Of a stretch of DNA of 5,171 nucleotides, positions 1 to 4,575 are shown piece after piece. The position numbers and the translations under genes were made by a program. The stretch's first letter is position 1. Every line of letters starts with the position of its first letter. The notes under the pieces were generated by a model. That model did not search any database. It was not told the origin of the DNA and saw only the letters and a program-made list of their open reading frames with translations. Source of the stretch: Methylocystaceae bacterium (GTDB lineage Bacteria; Pseudomonadota; Alphaproteobacteria; Rhizobiales; Beijerinckiaceae); contig PLZT01000616.1 of assembly GCA_003152255.1 (NCBI GenBank), positions 1-5,171 of the forward strand, written 5' to 3'.

Positions 1-81
1 GGTATTTTCCGAATCTGTCCTCATGGTCGCTCGCGAGCTAGGCTTTGGCGCTAGATGTAGTTCGAGCGAGGTTCTGCTTGG

Positions 82-128
82 GAATAACGACGGAAACTGC
101 TCAGATATTCCTGCAAGTGAATAACGAC
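82..128. repeat. 10-bp direct repeat upstream of the LTxxQ gene
   Basis: GAATAACGAC occurs perfectly at 82-91 and again at 119-128, start to start 37 bases, ending 19 bases before the ATG at 148. Spacing of about 3.5 helical turns and position in the 5' region would fit paired binding sites for an activator or a response regulator, but that is inference. I could not find a convincing -35/-10 pair here. A 10-bp palindrome, GCTCGCGAGC, lies further upstream at 29-38. Confidence 0.35.
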
Positions 129-147
129 AACCAAGTGAGGTGTCCAA

Positions 148-621
148 ATGCCCAAGTTCAAACTTCGAACCAAAAGCGGCATCGTCGCCGTCATGCTCCT
201 CGGCGCACTTTTTTCGGCCGTCCCGTCGCAGGGAGGCCGAATCCAGCATGGCGCCCAGGCTAAGGAAGCCAGCACATCGCGCGACGAGCGTCTCGCAGAG
301 GCGAGCGAGGCCAGGATCAAGGAACTGCGCGGCAGGCTACAAATTACGGCCGCGCAGGAATCTTTGTGGAACAACGTTGCTCAAATCATGCGGGACAACG
401 CAGCGACCTTTCGCGCCAACGTTCCCGATCGATCGACCGGCCCGGATACGAGCACTGCGGTCGACGATCTCAAAGCCTTTCAAATCATCGCCGACGAGCA
501 TGCCAATGGATTGAGGAAACTCATCCCGGCCTTCGAGGCGCTCTACGCCAGCATGACGCCGGCCCAGCAAAAGCACGCTGACGGGGTGTTTCGCAAGCAC
601 GAACGCCAAAGCGATTTCTAA
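148..621 (+). CDS. Exported LTxxQ-motif (Spy/CpxP-like) protein
   Basis: A 157-residue protein, probably periplasmic and related to the Spy/CpxP group of envelope-stress chaperones and sensors (LTxxQ family). Residues 1-28 look like a signal peptide: a basic start (K3, K5, R7, K9), a hydrophobic core about 12-25, and a possible cleavage near residues 26-30. The mature part is mostly helical and charged. It carries two LTxxQ-type motifs, ITAAQ at 67-70 (preceded by LQ) and MTPAQ at 136-140, about 70 residues apart as expected for this fold. The ATG at 148 is chosen because GTGAGG lies just upstream and the signal peptide begins immediately after it. Spy-like proteins bind unfolded clients in the periplasm; whether this one is a chaperone or a metal or stress sensor cannot be told. 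Its neighbour at 797 is also exported, but the gap of 175 bases makes co-transcription uncertain. Family assignment is good; role is inferred. Confidence 0.85.
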   Translation: MPKFKLRTKSGIVAVMLLGALFSAVPSQGGRIQHGAQAKEASTSRDERLAEASEARIKELRGRLQITAAQESLWNNVAQIMRDNAATFRANVPDRSTGPDTSTAVDDLKAFQIIADEHANGLRKLIPAFEALYASMTPAQQKHADGVFRKHERQSDF

Positions 622-796
622 TGCAGCCGTCGCTGGCGAGGGATTGCCGCGCGGCGCGGTGGGGTCGTTGGCAATGACGCAATGTGGGCGGTCTCGCGCA
701 AAGATCCTGGCCAGATCGGCGATGACGGTCTCGTCCGATATCCAGCCGGTCCAGGCGAGCGCGCGAAGAAATCCGACCATAAGGGGAGTTCTCATC

Positions 797-1219
797 ATGT
801 TTCGTTCCAGACAGTCCACCGTTGCCGGAGCGCTCGCCGGCGTCCTCCTTTTGCTTTCCGCATGCGAGGTCGCCACGGCGGCGCCGATAAGCTTCGCCGG
901 ACCGGCGGTCGCCGCTCCGCAAACAATGATTACCAACGTGCGCGCCCGCGCTCGGGTCAGACGTCATTATCACGGTCGTTCGGGCGTCGGCCCATCGGCC
1001 ATTCTGGGGATGTTCGGCGCGGTGATGGGGGCTGCGGCGCTCGCCAACAGCTATGACAATTACTCCAATTATTCCTATGGTGGCTTGAACAATTATGGCT
1101 ACTCGCCTGGATATGGCGGGGGCGGGGGCTATGGGGGACGCGGCGGATTCGCAGGAGGCCGCGGCGGCCACGCCGGAGGCGGCGGCCATGCCGGCGGAGG
1201 CCGTGGTGGTCATCGTTGA
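797..1219 (+). CDS. Exported glycine-rich protein, possible lipoprotein
   Basis: A 140-residue protein of unknown function. The start at 797 is preferred over in-frame starts further upstream because AAGGGGAG sits at 781-788, 8 bases before it, and the protein then begins with a signal peptide (R3, R5, then a hydrophobic run 9-20). The sequence LLSAC at 19-23 resembles a lipobox with Cys23, but a type I cleavage after ATAA (26-29) is an equally visible alternative. After a basic stretch (R49-H59, rich in Arg and His), residues 63-83 are small and hydrophobic and could insert in or lie on a membrane. Residues 86-106 are rich in Tyr and Asn, and 107-140 are almost all Gly with RGG/RGGH units at 115-117, 122-125 and 136-139. 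Such low-complexity tails occur in surface or envelope proteins and may bind metal through His; this is inference. The ORF itself is well supported; the function is unknown. Confidence 0.75.
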   Translation: MFRSRQSTVAGALAGVLLLLSACEVATAAPISFAGPAVAAPQTMITNVRARARVRRHYHGRSGVGPSAILGMFGAVMGAAALANSYDNYSNYSYGGLNNYGYSPGYGGGGGYGGRGGFAGGRGGHAGGGGHAGGGRGGHR

Positions 1220-1725
1220 GGCGCCCCGATCAATGGAGGAGAAATCAGCCGCAAATCGCGGCGTTCTCGCGGCCGCAACATCAGGCGATGCGGCCCGAGG
1301 TTCACCTGTCACCGGTATCGATAGGTCGTCTTGTGCTGGATCAGGAGTGTGGTCAATCAGGACTCCAACAGGATCGGAGCACGAGCGTTGGGCCTGACGC
1401 ATCTGGCAGTCGACATTAACGTCCGCGAGATGACGCGTGCAGCCCACCGCATAGGGCAAAACGACAAACGAATCGCAGATCCATCTAAAATACTTTTCAG
1501 TGCGTCCTTAGCAGTGCGCTCGACGCCTCATTAATATAACTTCCTTCATCACTTGCTTTTTGTCAGCGCGTCACCATTTCGTAAAAGTCGATGGGCGGCT
1601 TGCTGGTTTGGTTTATCTCCGAACTGAGTTAGTTGCGACTCACAAACATCTTGCATAAAGTGCTGGTTCGACGGTCGGCGGCAGCGCCGGCGAGCATTTG
1701 CAACGTTTCTAGAAAAGGGGTTTCC
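1220..1725. other. Intergenic region without a convincing gene
   Basis: About 500 bases between the glycine-rich gene and the cold-shock gene. Several short frames are open (for example 1331-1534 on the + strand) but none has a ribosome binding site, a recognisable domain or steady codon bias. The stretch from about 1530 becomes AT-rich (TTAATATAAC at 1531-1540) and probably marks the start of the cold-shock gene's control region. A weak -35-like TTAGCA at 1508-1513 lies 18 bases before TAATAT at 1532-1537. No obvious terminator follows the upstream gene. Confidence 0.5.
1633..1661 (+). promoter_or_regulatory. Candidate promoter of the cold-shock gene
   Basis: TTGCGA at 1633-1638 and TAAAGT at 1656-1661 are separated by 17 bases, a sigma-70-type arrangement with moderate matches to both hexamers. 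Transcription would begin near 1668 and give a leader of about 58 bases before the ATG at 1726. A short inverted repeat, TGAGT at 1625-1629 and ACTCA at 1638-1642, straddles the -35 element. Prediction by eye only. Confidence 0.3.
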
Positions 1726-1941
1726 ATGTCTCAGGGAACCGTAAAGTGGTTTAATTCTGAAAAAGGCTTCGGGTTCATTGCGCCGGAGGACGGCGGCAAT
1801 GACGCATTCGTTCACATCAGCGCCGTCGAGCGTTCAGGTCTCAATCAGTTACGCGAAGGCGACAAAGTTACCTTTGAGCTTGTTGCGGACAGCAAAAGCG
1901 GCAAGATGTCCGCCGACAAGCTTGCGATCGTTCTGGTCTGA
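1726..1941 (+). CDS. cspA: Cold-shock domain protein (CspA family)
   Basis: A 71-residue single cold-shock domain, the normal length of the family and the clearest identification in the window. It is a five-stranded OB-fold that binds single-stranded RNA or DNA and melts secondary structure in mRNA. The RNA-binding motifs are visible: RNP1 as KGFGFI at 13-18 and RNP2 as DAFVHI at 26-31, with the surface aromatics W8, F15, F17 and F28 in place, and the usual opening GTVKWFN at 4-10. The ATG at 1726 is chosen over the upstream in-frame TTG at 1633 because AAAAGGGG lies at 1713-1720, five bases before it, and the domain starts right after. It stands alone, with a candidate promoter at 1633-1661. 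Genomes of this group carry several paralogues, so the symbol is a family label and cold inducibility cannot be read from the sequence. Confidence 0.95.
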   Translation: MSQGTVKWFNSEKGFGFIAPEDGGNDAFVHISAVERSGLNQLREGDKVTFELVADSKSGKMSADKLAIVLV

Positions 1942-1976
1942 CATTTATGTCGGCGGATTTTAGCTCGTAAGACCAG
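1933..1976 (+). terminator. Possible stem-loop at the 3' end of the cold-shock gene
   Basis: CTGGTCT at 1933-1939 overlaps the stop codon and pairs perfectly with AGACCAG at 1970-1976. Inside it a small hairpin, GACA (1940-1943), loop TTTA, TGTC (1948-1951), can form. The outer loop is long and no T-run follows, so this is not a standard intrinsic terminator; it could stabilise the 3' end or be chance. Confidence 0.25.
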
Positions 1977-2090
1977 CGGCAATCGGCGGCGTCGTTTCAG
2001 GTCGACCACGGATGTACTGGCGACCGGGCCTGCGATTTCGCTGGCGCGCGCGATGCGACTTCGACCCAACAGGCGGAGCGCGCCGTAACA

Positions 2091-2122
2091 AAGCCCCGCG
2101 CCGGCTCAAGGTTGTGGGGCTT
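2091..2122 (+). promoter_or_regulatory. Hairpin in the leader of the four-gene block
   Basis: AAGCCCC at 2091-2097 pairs perfectly with GGGGCTT at 2116-2122, and three further G-U or G-C pairs can extend the stem inward, leaving a loop of about 12 bases. It ends 50 bases before the ATG at 2173. There is no T-run after it, so a simple terminator for the upstream gene is unlikely; a leader structure or protein-binding site is possible. The remainder of 1942-2172 shows no gene. Confidence 0.3.
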
Positions 2123-2172
2123 CGCACTTTCACACGAGCGCGCCGATTGACGGCGAGCGAAAGGAGTTTTTC

Positions 2173-2307
2173 ATGTCCAAGGAACGCAAACGCGGCAACC
2201 GCGAAGCGAAAAAACCGAAAGCAATCAAGCCGGCCGCCGATCCGAACCCGCCCTTGATGGCGGCGGGGAGGCTCACGCCGATCAAGCCGCTGAAGAAGGC
2301 CCACTAA
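2173..2307 (+). CDS. 44-residue basic protein of unknown function
   Basis: A very small gene opening a four-gene block. It has an excellent ribosome binding site, AAGGAG at 2161-2166, six bases before the ATG, and ends in TAA ten bases before the next start. The protein is strongly basic: residues 1-20 are dominated by Lys and Arg (beginning MSKERKRGNREAKKPK), a Pro/Ala-rich stretch follows (about 20-30), and the end is again basic (KPLKKAH). It has no hydrophobic segment and is probably disordered in isolation, so a nucleic-acid- or ribosome-binding role is conceivable but not shown. I recall similar short basic proteins as unnamed hypotheticals in Hyphomicrobiales, without a database check. 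The start, the tight linkage and the codon use make a real gene likely despite its size. Confidence 0.7.
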   Translation: MSKERKRGNREAKKPKAIKPAADPNPPLMAAGRLTPIKPLKKAH

Positions 2308-2317
2308 GGGAAATCAC

Positions 2318-2596
2318 ATGCCTGTGCGAACCACCGAGACGACCGTAACATTCAAGCGCCCGTTCATCTTGCCTGAATTCGAAGGTCCGCAGCCGGCGGG
2401 AACCTATCGTCTCGTCACCGACGAAGAGGAGATTTCAGGGCTGTCCTTTCTGGCTTTTCGTCGCGTCGGGACAATGTTGCGTCTCCCGTCGTTGCGTCTC
2501 CCGTCTCTGGCGACGTCCGGTAGGCCGGAACAGATGATTTCCATTGGCGCCGACGACCTTGCAGCCGCGTTGACGGCTGACGGCGAGAACAGGTAA
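2318..2596 (+). CDS. Conserved hypothetical protein, 92 residues
   Basis: Second gene of the block, starting ten bases after the 44-residue gene and ending seven bases before the next. Its ribosome binding site is modest (AAGGGA at 2306-2311, overlapping the previous stop), which fits translational coupling. The protein is soluble with no signal peptide or membrane segment. It opens with a Thr-rich strand (TTETTVTF, 5-12), then a Pro-rich loop leading to PAGTYRLVTDEEE (26-38) and a region LSFLAFRR (42-49). I recognise the general pattern as an unnamed protein of Hyphomicrobiales but know no function. Residues 54-58 and 59-63 are an exact duplication, LRLPS twice, produced by a 15-bp tandem repeat in the DNA, an unusual insertion for so short a protein. 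Confidence concerns the gene, not its role. Confidence 0.75.
   Translation: MPVRTTETTVTFKRPFILPEFEGPQPAGTYRLVTDEEEISGLSFLAFRRVGTMLRLPSLRLPSLATSGRPEQMISIGADDLAAALTADGENR
2476..2505 (+). repeat. 15-bp perfect tandem duplication inside a coding region
   Basis: GTTGCGTCTCCCGTC occurs at 2476-2490 and again, directly adjoining and identical, at 2491-2505. The unit is a multiple of three, so the reading frame is kept and the product gains five residues. Two identical copies suggest a recent slippage event. Confidence 0.9.
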
Positions 2597-2603
2597 GATC
2601 GCC

Positions 2604-2930
2604 ATGGCTTTCAAGACAAAGGCGCTACGCTACCTCGGCGCAATTTCCGGACGCGGCGTCGTCAAGCAAAACGGCGAGACCATCGCGCCGGCAAAATTCG
2701 ATCTCGACGGCTATTATCGCGCGCCGGTGGGCGTCACAGGTAGCGGCGAAATCCAATTGCCGCGCGAAGTGCTCAAACGTCTGTTCGGCCGCACGGACCT
2801 TCAACTCCTGACCGACCAGGGCCTCCTCCTCGCTCTTCGCTTTTCGGACTCGACGCTGCCTCCGGCAAGCGATGTCGCCCATGTGGATGTGGCGGGGCAT
2901 TCGCCGATCGCGGCCGGCGATTGGCGTTAA
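2604..2930 (+). CDS. Conserved hypothetical protein, 108 residues
   Basis: Third gene of the block, seven bases after the preceding stop, with only a weak AGGTAA before the ATG; translational coupling to the gene before it is likely. The product is soluble, without signal peptide or membrane helix. Its first part (MAFKTKALRYLG, 1-12) is basic; residues 29-47 (PAKFDLDGYYRAPVGVTGS) are rich in aromatic residues and turns; residues 48-72 alternate charged and hydrophobic residues in a helix-like pattern (EVLKRLFGRTDLQLL). No catalytic or metal motif is evident. The name of the family is unknown to me. Its constant company with the neighbouring small genes, visible here only as tight spacing, suggests a shared role. 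Confidence 0.75.
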   Translation: MAFKTKALRYLGAISGRGVVKQNGETIAPAKFDLDGYYRAPVGVTGSGEIQLPREVLKRLFGRTDLQLLTDQGLLLALRFSDSTLPPASDVAHVDVAGHSPIAAGDWR

Positions 2931-2937
2931 TGATAGG

Positions 2938-2954
2938 CCGCCAATAGAAGGCGG
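2938..2954 (+). repeat. Short GC stem-loop between two genes
   Basis: CCGCC at 2938-2942 and GGCGG at 2950-2954 form a perfect five-pair all-GC stem with a seven-base loop, in the 39-base gap before the GTG at 2970. There is no T-run, so it may be an mRNA-processing or stability element, or chance. Confidence 0.25.
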
Positions 2955-2969
2955 AACTCAAGGATCGGA

Positions 2970-3428
2970 GTGAGCGTGTCGCAAGCCTTCCCGCCGCTTG
3001 GCCAGGAATACGAGCCATTCCTCTACGCCATCGTGTGCAATGAGGGGAACGGGATGCCGCTGACCGTGGTTTCGGCGATTGCGCGCTCTGGAGCAGATCC
3101 CTGGAAAGAAGCAGCCCGTATCGCGAAAATGCCGAAAATTGTGGCGCTCGATGCACTGGCCCGCATGATCCCAGAGCGCAGCGGCACTGACGGCGTCGCC
3201 ATCGCCACCCGACTTTTTGCGCTTCTTCCCGTCGGGCGCGAAAACAAGATCATTTCCATTGTCGGCGCCAAGAACCAAGCCCCTCGTTGGAGCCCCCTCG
3301 TCCCTGTCGTGCTCTTGCTGCTCCTTGGTCTGGCTCTGTTTTCCGCTTTCAGGGAGTCGCCGCATCGGGACGCAGGCCAGCACGAAACGCCTTCCTCCGC
3401 GCCGATTGCCGACAAAACCGATCCGTGA
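2970..3428 (+). CDS. Tail-anchored-like membrane protein of unknown function
   Basis: Last gene of the block: 152 residues from GTG at 2970, or 150 from GTG at 2976. AAGGA at 2960-2964 favours the first and GGAG at 2967-2970 the second, each five bases away. The N-terminal ~100 residues are a cytosolic-looking domain: YEPFLYAIVCNEGNGMPLTV (14-33), then helices with DPWKEAARIAKMP (43-55) and ALARMIPERSG (62-72). A single strong hydrophobic segment follows (about 109-127, with a run of five Leu), then a short hydrophilic tail (128-152). This resembles a tail-anchored inner-membrane protein with the N-terminal domain in the cytoplasm. The FLYA...GNGMPLTV...DPWKEAARIA pattern is one I associate with unnamed proteins of Hyphomicrobiales. 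Function unknown; the rest of the block may supply its partners. Confidence 0.75.
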   Translation: MSVSQAFPPLGQEYEPFLYAIVCNEGNGMPLTVVSAIARSGADPWKEAARIAKMPKIVALDALARMIPERSGTDGVAIATRLFALLPVGRENKIISIVGAKNQAPRWSPLVPVVLLLLLGLALFSAFRESPHRDAGQHETPSSAPIADKTDP

Positions 3429-3535
3429 CCGGAAGTGCGTTTTCAAGCGAAGTAGATACCGGTTCGCGTCAAGAACCTAAGGTCCGTGAAGCGAATACGC
3501 GTCCAAACAAAAACCTGGAGCCCGGAGTTTCATTG
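3429..3535. repeat. Probable copy of a dispersed Hyphomicrobiales intergenic repeat
   Basis: The stretch starting directly after the stop at 3426-3428 contains GTGCGTTTTCAAGCGAAGTA, ATACCGGTTCGCGTCAAGAA and, further on, ACGCGTCCAAACAAAAACCT. I recall closely similar strings recurring between genes in Bradyrhizobium and methylotrophic relatives, but this was not checked. It contains a hairpin, GGTTC (3461-3465) and GAACC (3473-3477). Compared with the version I remember, an extra segment around 3476-3500 seems to interrupt it. It has no ORF of its own. Confidence 0.4.
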
Positions 3536-3640
3536 ACGACGGGCGCGATTTTCTTGTGACTTTGCATCGAATTGAGTGCTGATTGACAGCCGAGGCTCGA
3601 AAAGCCCGGTGTGTTCGTGCTGAAATGAGATAGCGTCGGA
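3536..3640. other. Intergenic segment with a bulged hairpin; possible mobile-element remnant
   Basis: There is no gene here. The sequence TTTGCATCGAATTGAGTGCT followed by GATTGACAGCC has the look of an insertion-sequence end, but I see no terminal repeat pair, transposase or target duplication, so this is only an impression. CCG (3590-3592), bulged A, GGCT (3594-3597) pair with AGCC (3603-3606) and CGG (3607-3609) to make a seven-pair hairpin with a CGAAA loop. Confidence 0.2.
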
Positions 3641-3826
3641 CTATCCGGCGAATGCCGGTTGCAATACGGACGTTCCAATCCCCGTCCCGTAGTGAACATA
3701 TATCTCGCGGGTTCTCAAACCCATCTTTTCGTCTTTAACCCAAACCGCGTGATTTAATGCGTCGGGTGGCGGCGGCTCATCGAGGAAAGTTGCGACGGTG
3801 TTATTGCGCGGAGCATTTGGGTGCAA
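3641..3826 (-). CDS. Weak minus-strand ORF, 61 residues, unknown
   Basis: An open frame on the minus strand starting with TTG at 3826 and ending in TAG at 3641-3643. The translation is more protein-like than a typical shadow: EPPPPDALNHAVWVKDEKMG at 17-36, then LRTREIYVHYGTGIG. No ATG is available, the Shine-Dalgarno is poor (GGAAAG too close to the TTG), and the frame is closed upstream by a TGA about 35 bases before the TTG. It could be a genuine small gene, the 3' remnant of a longer one, or chance. It does not overlap any well-supported gene, and its 5' side faces the tautomerase gene, so the two would be divergent. No family recognised. Confidence 0.3.
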   Translation of the reverse strand: MHPNAPRNNTVATFLDEPPPPDALNHAVWVKDEKMGLRTREIYVHYGTGIGTSVLQPAFAG

Positions 3827-3868
3827 GCTTTCCGTGCAACCCGGAACTTGATCGGTTCAGGCCTTTCT

Positions 3869-3886
3869 ATAGTCAAAGGAGACTAT
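3869..3886 (+). promoter_or_regulatory. Shine-Dalgarno presented in a hairpin loop
   Basis: ATAGTC at 3869-3874 and GACTAT at 3881-3886 are perfect complements enclosing exactly AAAGGA (3875-3880), the ribosome binding site of the tautomerase gene, whose ATG begins at 3888. The stem ends one base before the start codon. A GGA in a hairpin loop over a ribosome binding site is the classical geometry of a CsrA/RsmA site, but the six-pair AU-rich stem is weak and whether this organism has CsrA is unknown. Confidence 0.4.
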
Positions 3887-3887
3887 C

Positions 3888-4262
3888 ATGCCATTTGCGC
3901 GTATCGATCTGGCTCAAGGAAAAACCCCCGAGTATCGCGCCACTGTGGCCGACGTCGTATACGAAGGGATTGTTGGGGTCCTGAAGGCGCCGGATGGCGA
4001 CCGCTTCATGGTCATCGGCGAGCATGCACCCGAGAATTTCGTGTTCGACCCCCAATTTCTCGGTATCGAGCGATCGCCTGACCTCATCATCATCCAGGTG
4101 ACCAGCACCGTCGGAAACACCAAGGAGCAGAAGCTTGCCTTCTTCCGACAGATGGCCGACGAACTAAACCGCCGGCTCAACGTGCGCCGTGAGGACGTCT
4201 TCATCAACCTGGTCTTCGTCGACCGCGAGGACTGGTCATTCGGCAATGGCGAACCCTGGTGA
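3888..4262 (+). CDS. Tautomerase-superfamily enzyme (MSAD-like fold)
   Basis: A 124-residue cytosolic protein of the tautomerase superfamily, in the longer group that includes malonate semialdehyde decarboxylase (MSAD) and YusQ. The catalytic N-terminal proline follows the start Met (MPFARIDL), as required after Met removal. Other family features are DRFMVIGEH (38-46 with Met), DLIIIQVTST (65-74) and the C-terminal EDWSFGNG (114-121). By the usual numbering from Pro1, Asp37 of MSAD is present, as is the Trp/Phe pair near 114-117. The two arginines that MSAD needs (Arg73, Arg75) are Thr73 and Gly75 here, so MSAD activity is unlikely; enol-keto tautomerisation of an unknown substrate is the better guess. 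The ATG has AAAGGAG at 3875-3881, six bases upstream. It stands alone, with no pathway neighbours. Family certain, substrate unknown. Confidence 0.9.
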   Translation: MPFARIDLAQGKTPEYRATVADVVYEGIVGVLKAPDGDRFMVIGEHAPENFVFDPQFLGIERSPDLIIIQVTSTVGNTKEQKLAFFRQMADELNRRLNVRREDVFINLVFVDREDWSFGNGEPW

Positions 4263-4270
4263 TCGACCGC

Positions 4271-4432
4271 TCATAGCCTGACACGGTTCGGCTGAAAGTC
4301 GGTAATGCCGGGGCGTTGAAGGCGAGTCTTGGCGTAAACTAGCAAATCGGTGCAGAAGTCATGTGCGCCGTCCGCGCGCTGCGCTTCGCGTTTCACCGCT
4401 TCCTTCTCACGCTTGGCGGCCTCTTTGATCAT
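4271..4432 (-). CDS. Small charged ORF, 53 residues, convergent with the tautomerase
   Basis: ATG at 4432 to TGA at 4271-4273 on the minus strand, ending eight bases from the tautomerase stop, without overlap. The product is a charged helix followed by a mixed tail: MIKEAAKREKEAVKREAQRA at 1-20, DFCTDLLVYAKTRLQRPGIT at 25-44, then DFQPNRVRL. Codon use resembles that of real genes here, with mostly G or C at third positions, and the coding look begins a few codons before the ATG (FYRE), suggesting the 3' end of a longer gene. Against it: there is no clear Shine-Dalgarno, and a TAA closes the frame 27 bases upstream of the ATG. The perfect dyad at 4449-4471 lies just upstream and overlaps that TAA. 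Either a small gene with an operator-like upstream dyad or a gene remnant. No family recognised. Confidence 0.4.
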   Translation of the reverse strand: MIKEAAKREKEAVKREAQRADGAHDFCTDLLVYAKTRLQRPGITDFQPNRVRL

Positions 4433-4448
4433 TTCACGATAGAATGCA

Positions 4449-4471
4449 TTGCAAAAGCTTTACTTTTGCAA
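4449..4471. repeat. Perfect 9-bp inverted repeat
   Basis: TTGCAAAAG at 4449-4457 and CTTTTGCAA at 4463-4471 are perfect complements separated by CTTTA. As DNA this is a typical size for a dimeric repressor operator (half-sites 14 bases apart); as RNA it would be a nine-pair hairpin. It lies 17 bases upstream of the ATG of the minus-strand ORF at 4432. No T-run follows on either strand, which speaks against a terminator. Confidence 0.6.
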
Positions 4472-4501
4472 GACGCTATGGCGCTATTCCGCGAACTTCG
4501 G

Positions 4502-4546
4502 CGGCAGGTCACACCTCCAACCTGCCACAAAATTAAAACGGCAGGT
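4502..4546. repeat. Three copies of CGGCAGGT or its complement, able to form alternative hairpins
   Basis: CGGCAGGT occurs at 4502-4509 and 4539-4546; the complementary ACCTGCC lies between them at 4520-4526. The middle copy can pair with the left (loop of 10 bases, 4510-4519) or with the right (loop of 13 AT-rich bases, 4527-4539), but not both. Such an arrangement can serve as an attenuator or as a set of protein-binding sites. No T-run marks a terminator. Confidence 0.5.
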
Positions 4547-4575
4547 GGGCTTGTGACGGCCATTGCCCCACGATT

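Noticed and set aside
337..936. 199-codon minus-strand open frame
   Set aside because: It runs antisense through the well-supported LTxxQ gene and the start of the glycine-rich gene; only the part in the gap (622-796) is worth a note.
521..1459. 312-codon minus-strand open frame, the longest in the window
   Set aside because: It is antisense to the glycine-rich gene and others; its composition reflects the complement of Gly and Arg codons and shows no domain.
1633..1725. N-terminal extension of the cold-shock protein from TTG 1633
   Set aside because: The extension has no homology to the family, while a strong ribosome binding site precedes the ATG at 1726.
2148..2165. TTGACG as a -35 element before the four-gene block
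   Set aside because: There is no room for a -10 element and start point before the ribosome binding site at 2161.
3848..3873. TTGATC and TATAGT as a promoter of the tautomerase gene
   Set aside because: The spacer is only 14 bases and transcription would start inside the ribosome binding site.
3757..4081. Plus-strand frames overlapping the start of the tautomerase gene
   Set aside because: They are out of frame with the tautomerase, which has catalytic Pro, family motifs and a good ribosome binding site.
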